A stretch of 64,000 nucleotides of DNA from positions 4,672,501 to 4,736,500 of the forward strand of contig JAGUCH010000007.1 in NCBI GenBank assembly GCA_019096065.1. Direction: 5' to 3'. The DNA comes from Paracyclopina nana (taxonomy: Eukaryota; Arthropoda; Copepoda; Cyclopoida; Cyclopettidae). A program made the translations under genes and the position numbers. The notes below the pieces were generated by a model that worked only from the letters and a program-made list of their open reading frames with translations, made no database searches and was not told the origin of the DNA. This document shows, piece by piece, positions 54,804 to 64,000 of the stretch (the stretch's first letter is position 1; the number at the start of each line of letters is the position of its first letter).

Positions 54804-57800
54804 ATGCAAAGTAAACGCATGTTCGAGAGAGAGAATCTCGGCACGCAATCAACAGTGCTGTTGACTTTCAAGACACCCCATTCTGAATATGACGCCGTCA
54901 TCGTGTGTGACATCAACTCTGATCCGGTCTTCAGGGAGGTCGCGATTGACTTCAAGGATGCACGGAATAAGACCATCGTCGACATTTTCGGTTATGATCC
55001 CTCATGGGAATTGAAGCAGACACAGCGAATTTTATTTCGTGATGTGATCGAGAATGCAGCCGTTCCTCCAAGTCAGTGGGCTGTGTTTGCTCGCATTGAG
55101 AAAGGTAGTTTTAATGTACATTTTGCATGATACGTTCATTACACAAACATGTCATTAGGAACTCCGGCCGCACAACGTCATGATGTCTGCAAGAGACTTT
55201 CGGCAGCGATTCGCAAATATAGAGGTGAAGAGCGAAGGCACTTCTACATTAAGAACATGGCCAACAACTGGCTTGAAAAAGTTTGCAAGGATTACAACTA
55301 TCCCGAGCGTGACCAGGCGAGTGGTAAATTCAACATCACCAAGTATGGTAAGAGGAAGCTGCGATCAGAGGATGAGCCATTTCCACAAACCGGCAGTGAA
55401 AGTGAAACTCCTGCCAGGCCAAGCGTCCGAGGTGTGACTCAGAAGTCACCGCTAAAAAAGGTAAATAAGGTATGACTTTTTTCATGTCATGATTGAAACA
55501 TGTCCGTATTTTCAAGTCCTCTGGCAAAAAGACGCCCGGTAAGAGGAGATCAGCAGTGACCGATGCAGCTCAAGGATGCGACGAGATTCTGACACTTTCA
55601 GAGCAATCAGTCGCTGCACCAGTGGAATCAACATCAACATCAGTTGCCGCCAGCCAACCTGCGCGTATTCTGCAAATACCACAAACTCGCAAGAGTCCTC
55701 GTAAGCCAGTGACACAACTGACGGGTTTGCCGCAAAACTTGGAGATTTTGACGAGCACCAGAACTGAAGAGGACTTGTCTCACAGGAGTCCTTTCGTTAG
55801 TCCTATACCACCGGCCGATAGTGAATACGTCAAGATTATGCGCCAGATTGCTGGAGACATCTCCAACAAGATTGACACCGTGCATGACAATATCATTGCA
55901 AAGCAGAGGCGCGCACTGACTGAGTTCATCACTGAATCTTTGCCAGAGGTGATCAACCATGCTATTGAAACGAAGCTTGTTGAGCTCATGACACCTATGC
56001 AAAATGAGATCAAGGCCAACACGAAGTTTTGCACCGACAACGAACCTAGGATAATGACCTTGCTAAGGCTTGCAAACGTAAGTGAAATTTCATTTTTGTT
56101 ACATGCATGATATAACCATGACGTAACTGTAGGAGAACAAAAAGTCGAACGTGGCGTTGTCAAAGGGACTCAACCAAGTAACGGACTATCAAGCCAATTA
56201 TGACAAGCGCCTTACTGCTATCGCTGGTGCGGCTGCAGATACTCGCAGCGAATGCACTGATTTAGTTGCCAAGGTCCTGCCTTTCAAATTCGTTGACCAG
56301 GCATTTGATATTCTCATGAGTGCCGAGATTTTTCGAAAGTACGTTGGCTACTTCATTCAGCCTAAGTTGGATTCCTTGGCTCAAGACAACATCATGAATG
56401 CCCTTGCTAGTCAAGTTGTGACAACTCTGTTCACTCCCATGGCGTCTGCCCACTTGGCATTTGGAGAGAACCAGAAGTAAGTCATTAATTGAAAATGTAA
56501 CATGACTGTACCATGAATGTTATTTTCAGTGGCATCAGCAAAATGCACATGTACAGGCGTGCTTTGCCAAAATCATTTGGAGATTGGGTCTTAACCTACT
56601 GTGTGCAGTACGTTCGACGTGCCAATAACATTACAGCATCAACAAAGATGGAGAATTACGCCAAGTGTCACGGCGGCATGCAGATAAAGTTTTCGAATGA
56701 CTGGGCCAAGCTGATTAAGGCAGCATCTGAGAATTGCCCAACATCCAAGGATGCTCTTGATGCACTTTGGGAAATGGACATGGATTATCGTGACAGAGTT
56801 GCTGTAAGACAAGTTATGAAATTGCTGTTTAGGTTATTTTGTCATAACAATACTTTTCATGACTGTTGCAGTATGCCATCCCTCAGGGAGTGAAAACATT
56901 CACTCGTCAACAATATGACGTCATGACTTCCAAGAACAGAGACCTGAAGAACATGATTTCTGCCGAGGAGAGGGGAGCAAAGCCTGCCAACAAGCAATTT
57001 CCGGCGCGTGACAATGTCTTCGATGTTTGCTTCAAGGATGCAGGTGTTGTTTTGGACGACCGCACTGCATATGAGTTCATTGCCATTTTGGCAACAAAGG
57101 CCAAACTTGATCCAAAGAAAGTGCGCTTCATCAAATCGGCCTTTATTCCTAATGTAAGTAATTTCCCTACAATTTTTATATCATTAATGACACAGCCATG
57201 ATTAGATTGAAGCGACTTATCTTGAATTACTCGAGCATGGACTGCTAGACATTGATGGAGGCATGAAGCGGCTCAATGTTTCCATGCAAGCACAACCTGA
57301 GGTTGCTCCAAGTGTGGATGATGCCGTCAATGATGAAGCAATTGAAGCTGATGCCCCTGAAGCTTCTACCTCCGCCAAAAAGAGAAAGGCCGATAATAAG
57401 AAAACGCCTGTGAAGAAAGCTAGAGTCAGCTTGTCGGCAAAAGGGCTCCGAAAGGCAGCCAAGGAGGGACGTATCTTGCAGTATCAGGACAAGTCATCCA
57501 CAAAGGACTCAACTGCAGACAACGAAAAAGGAAATGCGGTAATCAGTCACTACTATGTCCATGTCATGATTACATCATTTAAAAATCATTTCTATTTTAG
57601 GGCGGCAATGAGGCTGAAATGAGCTTTGAAGAAGACCAAGTCAACGAGGAAGAACTTGCCACCTTGGATGATGAGGAGGAAGAGACGGATGAGTCAGGAT
57701 CGGAATGGTCCGAAGGTTCAGAAAGTTCTGAAAATGATGACGACGAGCCTATGGAGGTCGAAGTTCCCATGGCGGCTGAAGAGGCGGGACGAGTTGACAA

Positions 57801-58247
57801 GAGTCAACAGGCTGCACAACAAGAATTGCCTCAACCTGAGATTGTGGCCCAAATTGACAGTTCCGGTAATTCAGAGAATGCTCAGGCCTCGAGTGGCACA
57901 CAACATGTTGTACTTGTTGATGTCCATCATGCACCAGAAGAAGTGATCTATGAAGGCAACGTTCAAGTTATTACTCAGGAGGAACTATTATCTCAACAAA
58001 GTGATGGCGAACAATCTGTACCTGAACCATCCAGAATTCAGCCAAGTCAGCCTGATGAAGCTCAGTCCTCTGGCACCTCTACACCTCCCGTAAGTCCTGT
58101 ACCTTTTTTGCATGATACCTTCAGAAAATTATCCAAATTGTTATTTGCCATAAGTAATGTTATTTGACTTCCCATGACCCATATCTTTTATTGTAGGAGC
58201 CTGCCAACAAGTCTGCAGACAAACCTGATGAGCCAAGCTTGGATTAA
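54804..58247 (+). CDS. Companion protein of the DNA transposon, no recognised family
   Basis: Nine exons (54804-55104, 55159-55460, 55517-56077, 56133-56476, 56530-56803, 56872-57153, 57206-57538, 57601-58089, 58197-58247) close perfectly in frame to 978 residues. N-terminal 200 residues: a compact mixed domain (TVLLTFKTPHSEYDAVIVCD) and a basic segment with an AIRKYRGEERRHFYIKNMANNW helix pattern, which may bind DNA. Middle: long helices with coiled-coil character (IMRQIAGDISNKIDTVHDNI). Next is a conserved-looking globular part (YRRALPKSFGDWVLTYCVQY to KVRFIKSAFIPN). C-terminus: a lysine-rich stretch (AKKRKADNKKTPVKKARVS, NLS-like) and then an acidic Ser/Glu/Asp tail. It could be the analogue of the TnpA-type DNA-binding partner of plant CACTA elements, by position only. 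Confidence 0.75.
55105..58196 (+). repeat. CATGA-containing motif in all eight introns of the companion gene
   Basis: Each of the eight introns (52-107 bases) contains CATGA. Extended copies TTTTGCATGATAC-TTCA lie at 55121-55138 and 58106-58123, and CATGTCATGATT at 55483-55494 and 57560-57571. The same extended word occurs in the opposite-strand transposase gene's 5' intron (54090-54107) and near the left end (50166-50183). Confidence 0.8.
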
Positions 58248-59025
58248 ATTGGCTGCACCATTCTACGAATGCTATTTTTGGACAAGAATTTGCTCATCGT
58301 CCAGAGAAGTGTGGATGAAATTTTCAGTGTGATAACATAGTCAGTATTATCTGCAGAAGCATGTCACTTTAAGGTGTCATAATAAATATGATTATTTTGT
58401 ATGTCACGTTCAAGTTTATTTCGCAATTATATTTTCTGTCATGCCGTCACCATTTTTAATATTTTTCAAAAATAGATTCTTTTTCCATGTACAATTGAAG
58501 CAAGTATCATTCATAATCACATATTATTGTTGCTTTGAAGCTCATTCACATAATGATTCGTGTTTTGGGACTGTTCATGCAAAAATCAAACATTCTTGAT
58601 TTAAATGACAATCTCAGATTTGTCACCAAAAATCAGCCATGTCATTGATTGATCCGAAGTCATATATTTTGATGACATCATTACTAAATGTTTTGAATGG
58701 ATCACATATTGCATTTCATGCATGTTGTTGCCATGATTGCCTTCCACACTGACAACCTGTTCGTTTGATTCATTTCCGTGTTTTGGGGATTTTCCATGGC
58801 ACAAACCTGAAACAAACATTGGGAATGATACAAGCAACTGTCATGAGAAATCGATTATTTATATCATTTATGCCGAACTCAAAGAACATTTTCATGAATT
58901 GACCACATAAAATGCAAAAAAGATTTTGATTACATAAACGTCACAGTGAGGAGCCATCCAGAAATCGTTCAAAATGACTAGTCAAATTTTGAGAGGTATT
59001 GTGTCACCGTCATGCTCGAATTTAT
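58248..59025. repeat. Right subterminal region, CATGA/TGTCAT-rich
   Basis: Non-coding 0.8 kb with the companion gene's 3' UTR (AATAAA near 58381) and many TGTCA(T/C), ATGACA, CATGTCAT words in both orientations, as in the left end. Confidence 0.65.
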
Positions 59026-59043
59026 TTATTCTGGTGGGGATGA
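59026..59043 (-). repeat. Right terminal inverted repeat
   Basis: TTATTCTGGTGGGGATGA, exact complement of the left end. Confidence 0.88.
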
Positions 59044-59060
59044 TTCCTGGGCAAAACTAT

Positions 59061-59080
59061 TCTCCACCAGATAAATCGAA
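59061..59080 (+). repeat. Terminus-like sequence just outside the right end
   Basis: TCTCCACCAGATAAATCGAA resembles the left terminus (CCCCACCAGAATAATCGAA) and forms a near-palindrome with the right terminus across a gap of about 20 bases. It may be part of the target or the remnant of another copy's end. Confidence 0.55.
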
Positions 59081-59651
59081 TGGACAAAAGGAAACGAGAA
59101 CAATAGGAACCAATCAAGATGAACGCATTACAGATATTACATCACATCCGAAAGTATTTTACACCTGTATTTATACTTGTATAAAGGGAAAGCTCCACTT
59201 TTTCTAATGTTCGACTCAAATCAATAGTCAAACAAAAGAAGGTTAAGAGTTTGCTACCCTTTAATCTCATACTTAAAGACATGAGGGATAAAAAAAATCC
59301 TGCTTACATAAAATGTATAAGTAAATGTCAATTTTTGCATGCAAAATTCCTTGTCAGTATTGAAGGGTCACACAGTACATAATGTACAGAGTGAGTGCAT
59401 GTGTTGCATAACTACATGCACCTAGGAGACCTATTTGCAATAATGGAGGGTTCTTATAGAGCTATTCAGTTGATGCCTTTTGATTATCTAAAAAGCTACG
59501 AAATCTCCACATAAGTATGTACGTCATTACGTTCATCTTGCATAAGCAAAGAGGCAAATATTGTAGCTTGAATAGTAAGATATTTGTTTATTATTAAAGC
59601 AATATAGCAGTATATTTGTCTACTCGACGTGCTCGGTTTTTTTCATGGTAG
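59081..59651. other. Intergenic, no gene seen
   Basis: AT-rich DNA between the transposon and the 3' end of the next host gene; nothing supported. Confidence 0.45.
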
Positions 59652-62600
59652 CTAATGCTCTTCAGTGGATCCAGGCCCGAAATTTTTATACCAAAAGGTA
59701 TATAGGATTCCTAGCACTGTGAACCCTGTGGTAATGACAACAAAGCACTTGTTTCCAAAAGAAGACCTCTGTGGAGGAATGTACTTGTTCTGGCACCTTT
59801 TGAGAACTTGTTTGTGAATACTATCCAAGCTGATTGAGTCAGGATTGGGCTCCCTCGAGATCTCGTAGAACTCTGTGGTTAAATGATCCATGCCACTGAC
59901 TTCACGACGCAATTCATTGATGTGACTGATCTCACTCACACGACGAATGCCAAGATCTGGCAAGCCTAAGCAATGGCTGTCCGATTGCAACGAACTGGCT
60001 GATCCTATACTGCAACGCCTCACTTCCTCTTCATCCTGCAAAAAAGCAAAAATTGATGGACTTGAGCAGAAAAAGAGAGCTGAAGGCTGAATACATTTAT
60101 CAGGATTCTTGGCATAATTTTCCAAATCAATTTTTTCAAATATAGTTGCTTACAGAAAGTTCTGCACATAAAAAACTTGTGTCTTAATAGTCAGAAAACC
60201 CTGATAAACATACCAAGTTCTGGAAACAAAAATTATGGACAATAAAAGCACGTGGTTAGCATGAACAACGAGATATGGTTTTTTTAGTCTTACCTATCAT
60301 GTATGTAACTAGCACAACATCTAGTAAACACGCAAATTCCACTACATAGAGAGTGTGTGCAAATTATTTGCTAGCTGCCATTCTAGAGGTAGTGTGCATA
60401 AATTAAGGAACGGTTTTATTTGCATATATAGTCTATTTGGAGGCCTTTCCTTCTCTGCTGGACAAAAAAGGGAGGAGAAGCTAGGCCACACATCCAGACA
60501 TGCACATGGTAGTAGTTCAGTAGTGGAACACACACACAAGCTAAAGGCTTTGTCTCTTAAAAGCTTGAGGCCTTGCACATCCAATAACGATTTGAAAGTC
60601 TCAGCTAGCTGCCCTTCATAATGGGACAGATTCAGAATATGGCAATTTGGCATGCTTCTTGAAGGCTCGATTCATTTTTCTGCGATATTTCAAAAATTGA
60701 TCATTATGGCACAGATTTCAGCTGACGCCGAAGCGTGTTAGCTGCTTTAAGTTTTTGTACTGGCACGCCCGTTACTGGTCAAACTAGACAGGACAATGAC
60801 CAGCTTGAGACAAACTTATCTAATCAAATTTCGGCCCATTTCAAAAAAGTATTTTGCCTGGCAATAATAACTTAAGTTTTGTTTTCGAGTTGAAGAAAGA
60901 GCATAAAAATATTGCTTTTTTTAAAAAAAATAAGCCAAATACCTTCCAAATACTTCCAGTTTGAATTAGGTTCTAAGGCTCAATCTGAAAAGGTTCTTTT
61001 AGCATGTCTGCACACACAAAGCCTTTTTGAGCAATACCAATAAAAAAGGAACATTAAGAGGTAATAGATCAATAGCATTTGACATGAATCCAGCCCTTTA
61101 ATGAAAAATAGGGGTCCAATACTTGCATTAAGAGTAAAACATCCTTGGATGGGGTTGAAGTAGTAGTACACTCACTGCTCTTAGACCTACTCAAATGTAT
61201 ACCTGACCGCCGCAATCGAGCATCATTTTTTTGTTATTAACCTCATCGTCGACGATGATGACGGTGTTGGCAATACTATTGATGGCTGGTGGATGATCTT
61301 CGCAGCCTGGCTTCATTCTTTTCCCATCCTTATTGCCACCAGCCAAAAGAGGTTGCTGCTCCGAAGATGAATTTGAAGGTGGAGAGCTTGGAACAAATGT
61401 CATCTCGTTGGATTCCAGAGGATTTATGGTCACAGTGAAAGTTGGGATTTCAAAGGCAGGAACGTTGTTAGACTTGAAGCATAGAATTTGGTCACAAACT
61501 CAGTAATTAAATAATGTTGCCCCCCTTTTTCTGCTATAAATTGGACAAGTTGAAAAAAGAGCTATCTCCTCCCCTTGCATATTCTGAGTTGACTGCCAAG
61601 TAACTCTGGAATAAGTGTGGCTATGTAGTTTGTGACCAAATTACAGGCTTAGTAGTAGCTTCTTCAGAGCTGGTGGCCATCTCATCAGCAGTTGTGATCA
61701 GGAGTGGAATGTCCAATAAAGTTTCACTGGTCTCACTGCTGCTCACTTTGGCTGCTGACCTCATAGGAGACATCAGTGGAAGATAATTTGAGCAGCCTCC
61801 ACCACTTAAGAGGTTGGGCAGGTGTGTTGGCCTCGGAGGCTCTTCTCTCACTGGCAAAGTCATAGCTCTTTTGAGGCTGCTGCTACTCTTCTTTTTGGTA
61901 CAGCTAGTATTATTGTCTGATTGCATCACAATGGAGGAAGAAATGGTGGCAATGTGGTCACCACCTGCAATGTCTAAGCTTGCTTGCCTTTGCACTTTGC
62001 TTAACTTGTTATTGCAAGGTTGTTGAGCACCATGGTTATTGTTACGGCCTTGGCCTTCGTTTTGGAAGTTGTTGTTATCAGTGATCATCCAGGGGCCGTC
62101 CAAGGCTTCTGATATGGCTGGAGGACTCCTATAAAAAAACTAGTTTTATCGCAGTACTTTTGTTTATTTTCCAAGATCTGTTAGCAGCGTAGCCAGAAAG
62201 ATTTGTTTTCCCTCAAAAATTGAGGGCTGTGGCTTTTTTCCAATACATTAGGCTATTATAAAGGTGGCTTAAGGCTCTTACAATGGAATTTTTCACAGAA
62301 GCTTCAGCTCAGTGGAAATTGATTGTTTTTGTCCCAAACTTGCTCTTCTTGTTCAAACTCAGTAAACTCTGCAAGTGATGCACTTTTTGCATCACCCTTA
62401 ATGTAGAAACTTTGGCTAGCAAGCCAGGACCTTTCAATAGCAGCTTTTCCAAATGGAAAGATATGCTCCATTTTCGCATGGCTTCTGCTGTAAAGGCGCA
62501 AAAATTGACTTTTTCCTTTTTTCGCCAGGCAGCAGAAAAAGCAATCTTGATAAAGACTTTAAATTAGCTTTAAAGTAAGTTTTCCTCCTATCAGAGTCTG

Positions 62601-63474
62601 AGCTCATTTTTCTTTATAGCGTTCTGACATGATACATTCTTCTTTCATGCTCGTAAACACGAAAACTTTTGTAGTATATTATAGAATGATATAGGAATAG
62701 TAGAACGCAAGATCTACTAAAATAAAAGTCCTACAGCTGCTGTATAAAAAAATTGAAAAAGGGAAAGGGATTGAATATTTGAGGCTGTATATGCTACATT
62801 GGAAGAAAATCACCTTTTGTGAAGAAAGCTACTCAGCCAACCATGGCTCTATTGCCAAAAAGGGAAAAAGCACGGAAGAAAGCAACATCCAGGCAGAATT
62901 TTCCCAGCAGGATATAATTTGCATAATATATAACATAACAGAGTGGAACGAAGAAAATTTCAAAGGCTTGCCCTAATTAATGCAGCTCGGTTCAAACAGC
63001 AGGTTAATTTCTCACCCTAGTAATAGAGGATGTCCGTGAGTGATTCTCGTTCCAGTTATGACATTAACAGCAGACTTGAGGGGCGTGGAGTTGTTGACAA
63101 TGGTCCAAAGGGGCGGGTCACCCTCGTTCATGCCCCTGCTCACGACGATGATGGAGGTAGAAGAGGGCGTGGCCAATTCTTCCCCTTTCTCTCCAGCTAT
63201 AACCTGTTCTTTTTGCTGGTTTTGATCTTGCGAAGGCTCAAAATTGGTCATTTCTTGGGCCCCACTGCTAAATTGAGCGGAGCCATTTTCACTGCTGAGA
63301 TTCCCAGGTGGAATTGGGACACTCGTGGGTGATGACATTTCGTGACTGGCTCGAGCCAAAGCTTGAACATTGCTTTGGATATTGCCCTTATTGCCTGAAA
63401 CTTCTTGACACTGAATGGATGTCGTTTTTGTTGTCGATGAACTAGTCACCAAAGAAGTAGGCCTTATGGAAATA
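59652..63474 (-). CDS. 3' exons of an unrecognised Ser-rich protein with a C-terminal membrane anchor
   Basis: Minus-strand exons 63016-63474, 61645-62128, 61203-61472 and 59652-60035 join in frame to 531 residues; the 5' end is upstream of 63474 and possibly outside the window. Most of the protein is polar and low-complexity (Ser, Thr, Asn, Gln; runs such as SSSSLKR), with RQAS and RRCS kinase-like sites and an SNSSSEQQPLLAGG stretch that looks like an acidic/dileucine sorting signal. The last 45 residues contain one hydrophobic segment (KCFVVITTGFTVLGILYTFWY) followed by about ten residues, a tail-anchored layout. Expected on ER, mitochondrial or vesicle membranes facing the cytosol; function unknown. 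The intron at 60036-61202 is the largest and may hide another exon. Confidence 0.6.
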
Positions 63475-64000
63475 CTGAAAGATAATATCATTTTTATTTA
63501 AAATTAAGCCACTCAAAATTTGCCAGTTGCCCCACTTTTCTTGGATGTTTCATTAGCAGCAACTCAGAATAGAAGCCCTTTAAAAAATAGTTTGACAATC
63601 TGCATGAGACTATTACAAATTAGAAGTTTCTTCCACAGGAGTCTAATACCATGTTGGCAGCTAGGTAATCCCATTTAGGCTGCTTGTCAAGTTTTTTGCT
63701 GCTGCTTTTCTCTTTGGTGGCCTGTGAGAAATTGCTGAAAAATACACGCCCTTTTCGGACTTCTCCCTTCAATTATGCTGCGAAAAAAGCCTCAATGATG
63801 ATCGATCCATATCCTTTTTCCTGACTCAGCTGTGCAAAACTTTGATCATTTTTCATGAGTGTGTCCACAGATCGGGGGGGAAAGTGGGTGGCCTTTAAAG
63901 GCCATGCAGCAGCCCTTTTTTCCTTTTTTTGGCTGCCAAAGTAGAATGGAGATCGATTTCTTGCCTACTTTTAGCTCTGATCGAGTGAACTGAGGTGTGG
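63475..64000. other. No gene seen
   Basis: Probably an intron or upstream region of the preceding minus-strand gene. No coding exon with splice support. Confidence 0.4.

Larger units (their letters stand above)
50095..59043. mobile_element. Two-gene DNA transposon with Tnp2 (CACTA/EnSpm-like) transposase
   Basis: About 8.9 kb bounded by an 18-base perfect terminal inverted repeat (TCATCCCCACCAGAATAA at the left and its complement at the right). If the outer TCAT/ATGA includes an AT target duplication, the element proper is 50099-59039 and begins CCCCACC. Inside are a minus-strand transposase gene (50596-54048) and a plus-strand companion gene (54804-58247), transcribed away from a shared GC-richer centre. 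Both terminal regions (about 0.5 and 0.8 kb) are non-coding, AT-rich and crowded with ATGACA/TGTCAT and CATGA/TCATG words. Both genes are open, so the copy looks intact. The superfamily call rests on the transposase. The termini do not begin CACTA or CACAG as in many relatives. Confidence 0.85.

Noticed and set aside
55105-58196. Intron CATGA motif as a plain branch point
   Set aside because: Several copies are too close to the 3' splice site or in the 5' half of the intron, and in the opposite-strand gene the motif is reversed relative to transcription; kept as a finding but not fully excluded.
50095-59043. Helitron or retroelement origin for the 50-59 kb unit
   Set aside because: No Rep/helicase, reverse transcriptase or TC...CTRR ends; perfect inverted ends and a DDE-type transposase fit a cut-and-paste element.

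Overview
The window is animal nuclear DNA, most likely from an arthropod and plausibly a small crustacean such as a copepod. Nearly every gene is split by short GT-AG introns of about 50-60 bases, the non-coding DNA is AT-rich, and the gene set is metazoan: DNAJC7, MCM4, a bestrophin, a DEG/ENaC channel, C-type lectin plus fibronectin type II, PAN/apple, and a flightin/myofilin-like muscle protein. The taxon is inference. Reading frames were joined by eye at splice sites, and codon phases close across most of the multi-exon models, which supports them.

Layout. 1-2157: 3' exons of an unrecognised charged protein. 6590-10741: DNAJC7. 11317-12270: intronless seven-helix membrane protein. 13817-14415: small muscle-type protein, tail-to-tail with MCM4 (14506-17746, minus), which has E2F-like promoter sites. 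18961-22466: 16-exon secreted cysteine-rich repeat protein. 22711-24336: secreted FN3 protein. 24473-28538 (minus): bestrophin. 29688-31119: DEG/ENaC channel, followed by a decayed tandem copy. That copy is split by a complete young BEL/Pao LTR element (31846-41781: 269-base LTRs, TATTT target duplication, lysine-tRNA primer site, gag, pol and an extra 3' ORF). 42256-42831: secreted PAN-domain protein. 42970-43975 (minus): secreted N-formylglutamate-amidohydrolase-like protein. 44792-50049: C-type lectin/FN2 gene whose second intron holds a complete carboxylesterase gene on the other strand (45366-49053).

The most unusual region is about 50095-59043, an apparently complete DNA transposon of about 8.9 kb with perfect 18-base terminal inverted repeats. 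A shared GC-rich promoter drives two divergent intron-containing genes. One encodes a 1106-residue transposase resembling the Tnp2 (CACTA/EnSpm-like) group. The other encodes a 978-residue companion protein of no family I recognise. A CATGA/TCATG-rich motif, with an extended TTTGCATGATAC-TTCA form, recurs in both terminal regions and in every intron of both genes. It could be a protein-binding array spread through the introns. The promoter also carries E2F-like sites, like the host MCM4 promoter in the same window.

59652-63474 (minus) holds the 3' exons of an unrecognised serine-rich protein with a C-terminal membrane anchor. No rRNA, intact tRNA or CRISPR was seen.
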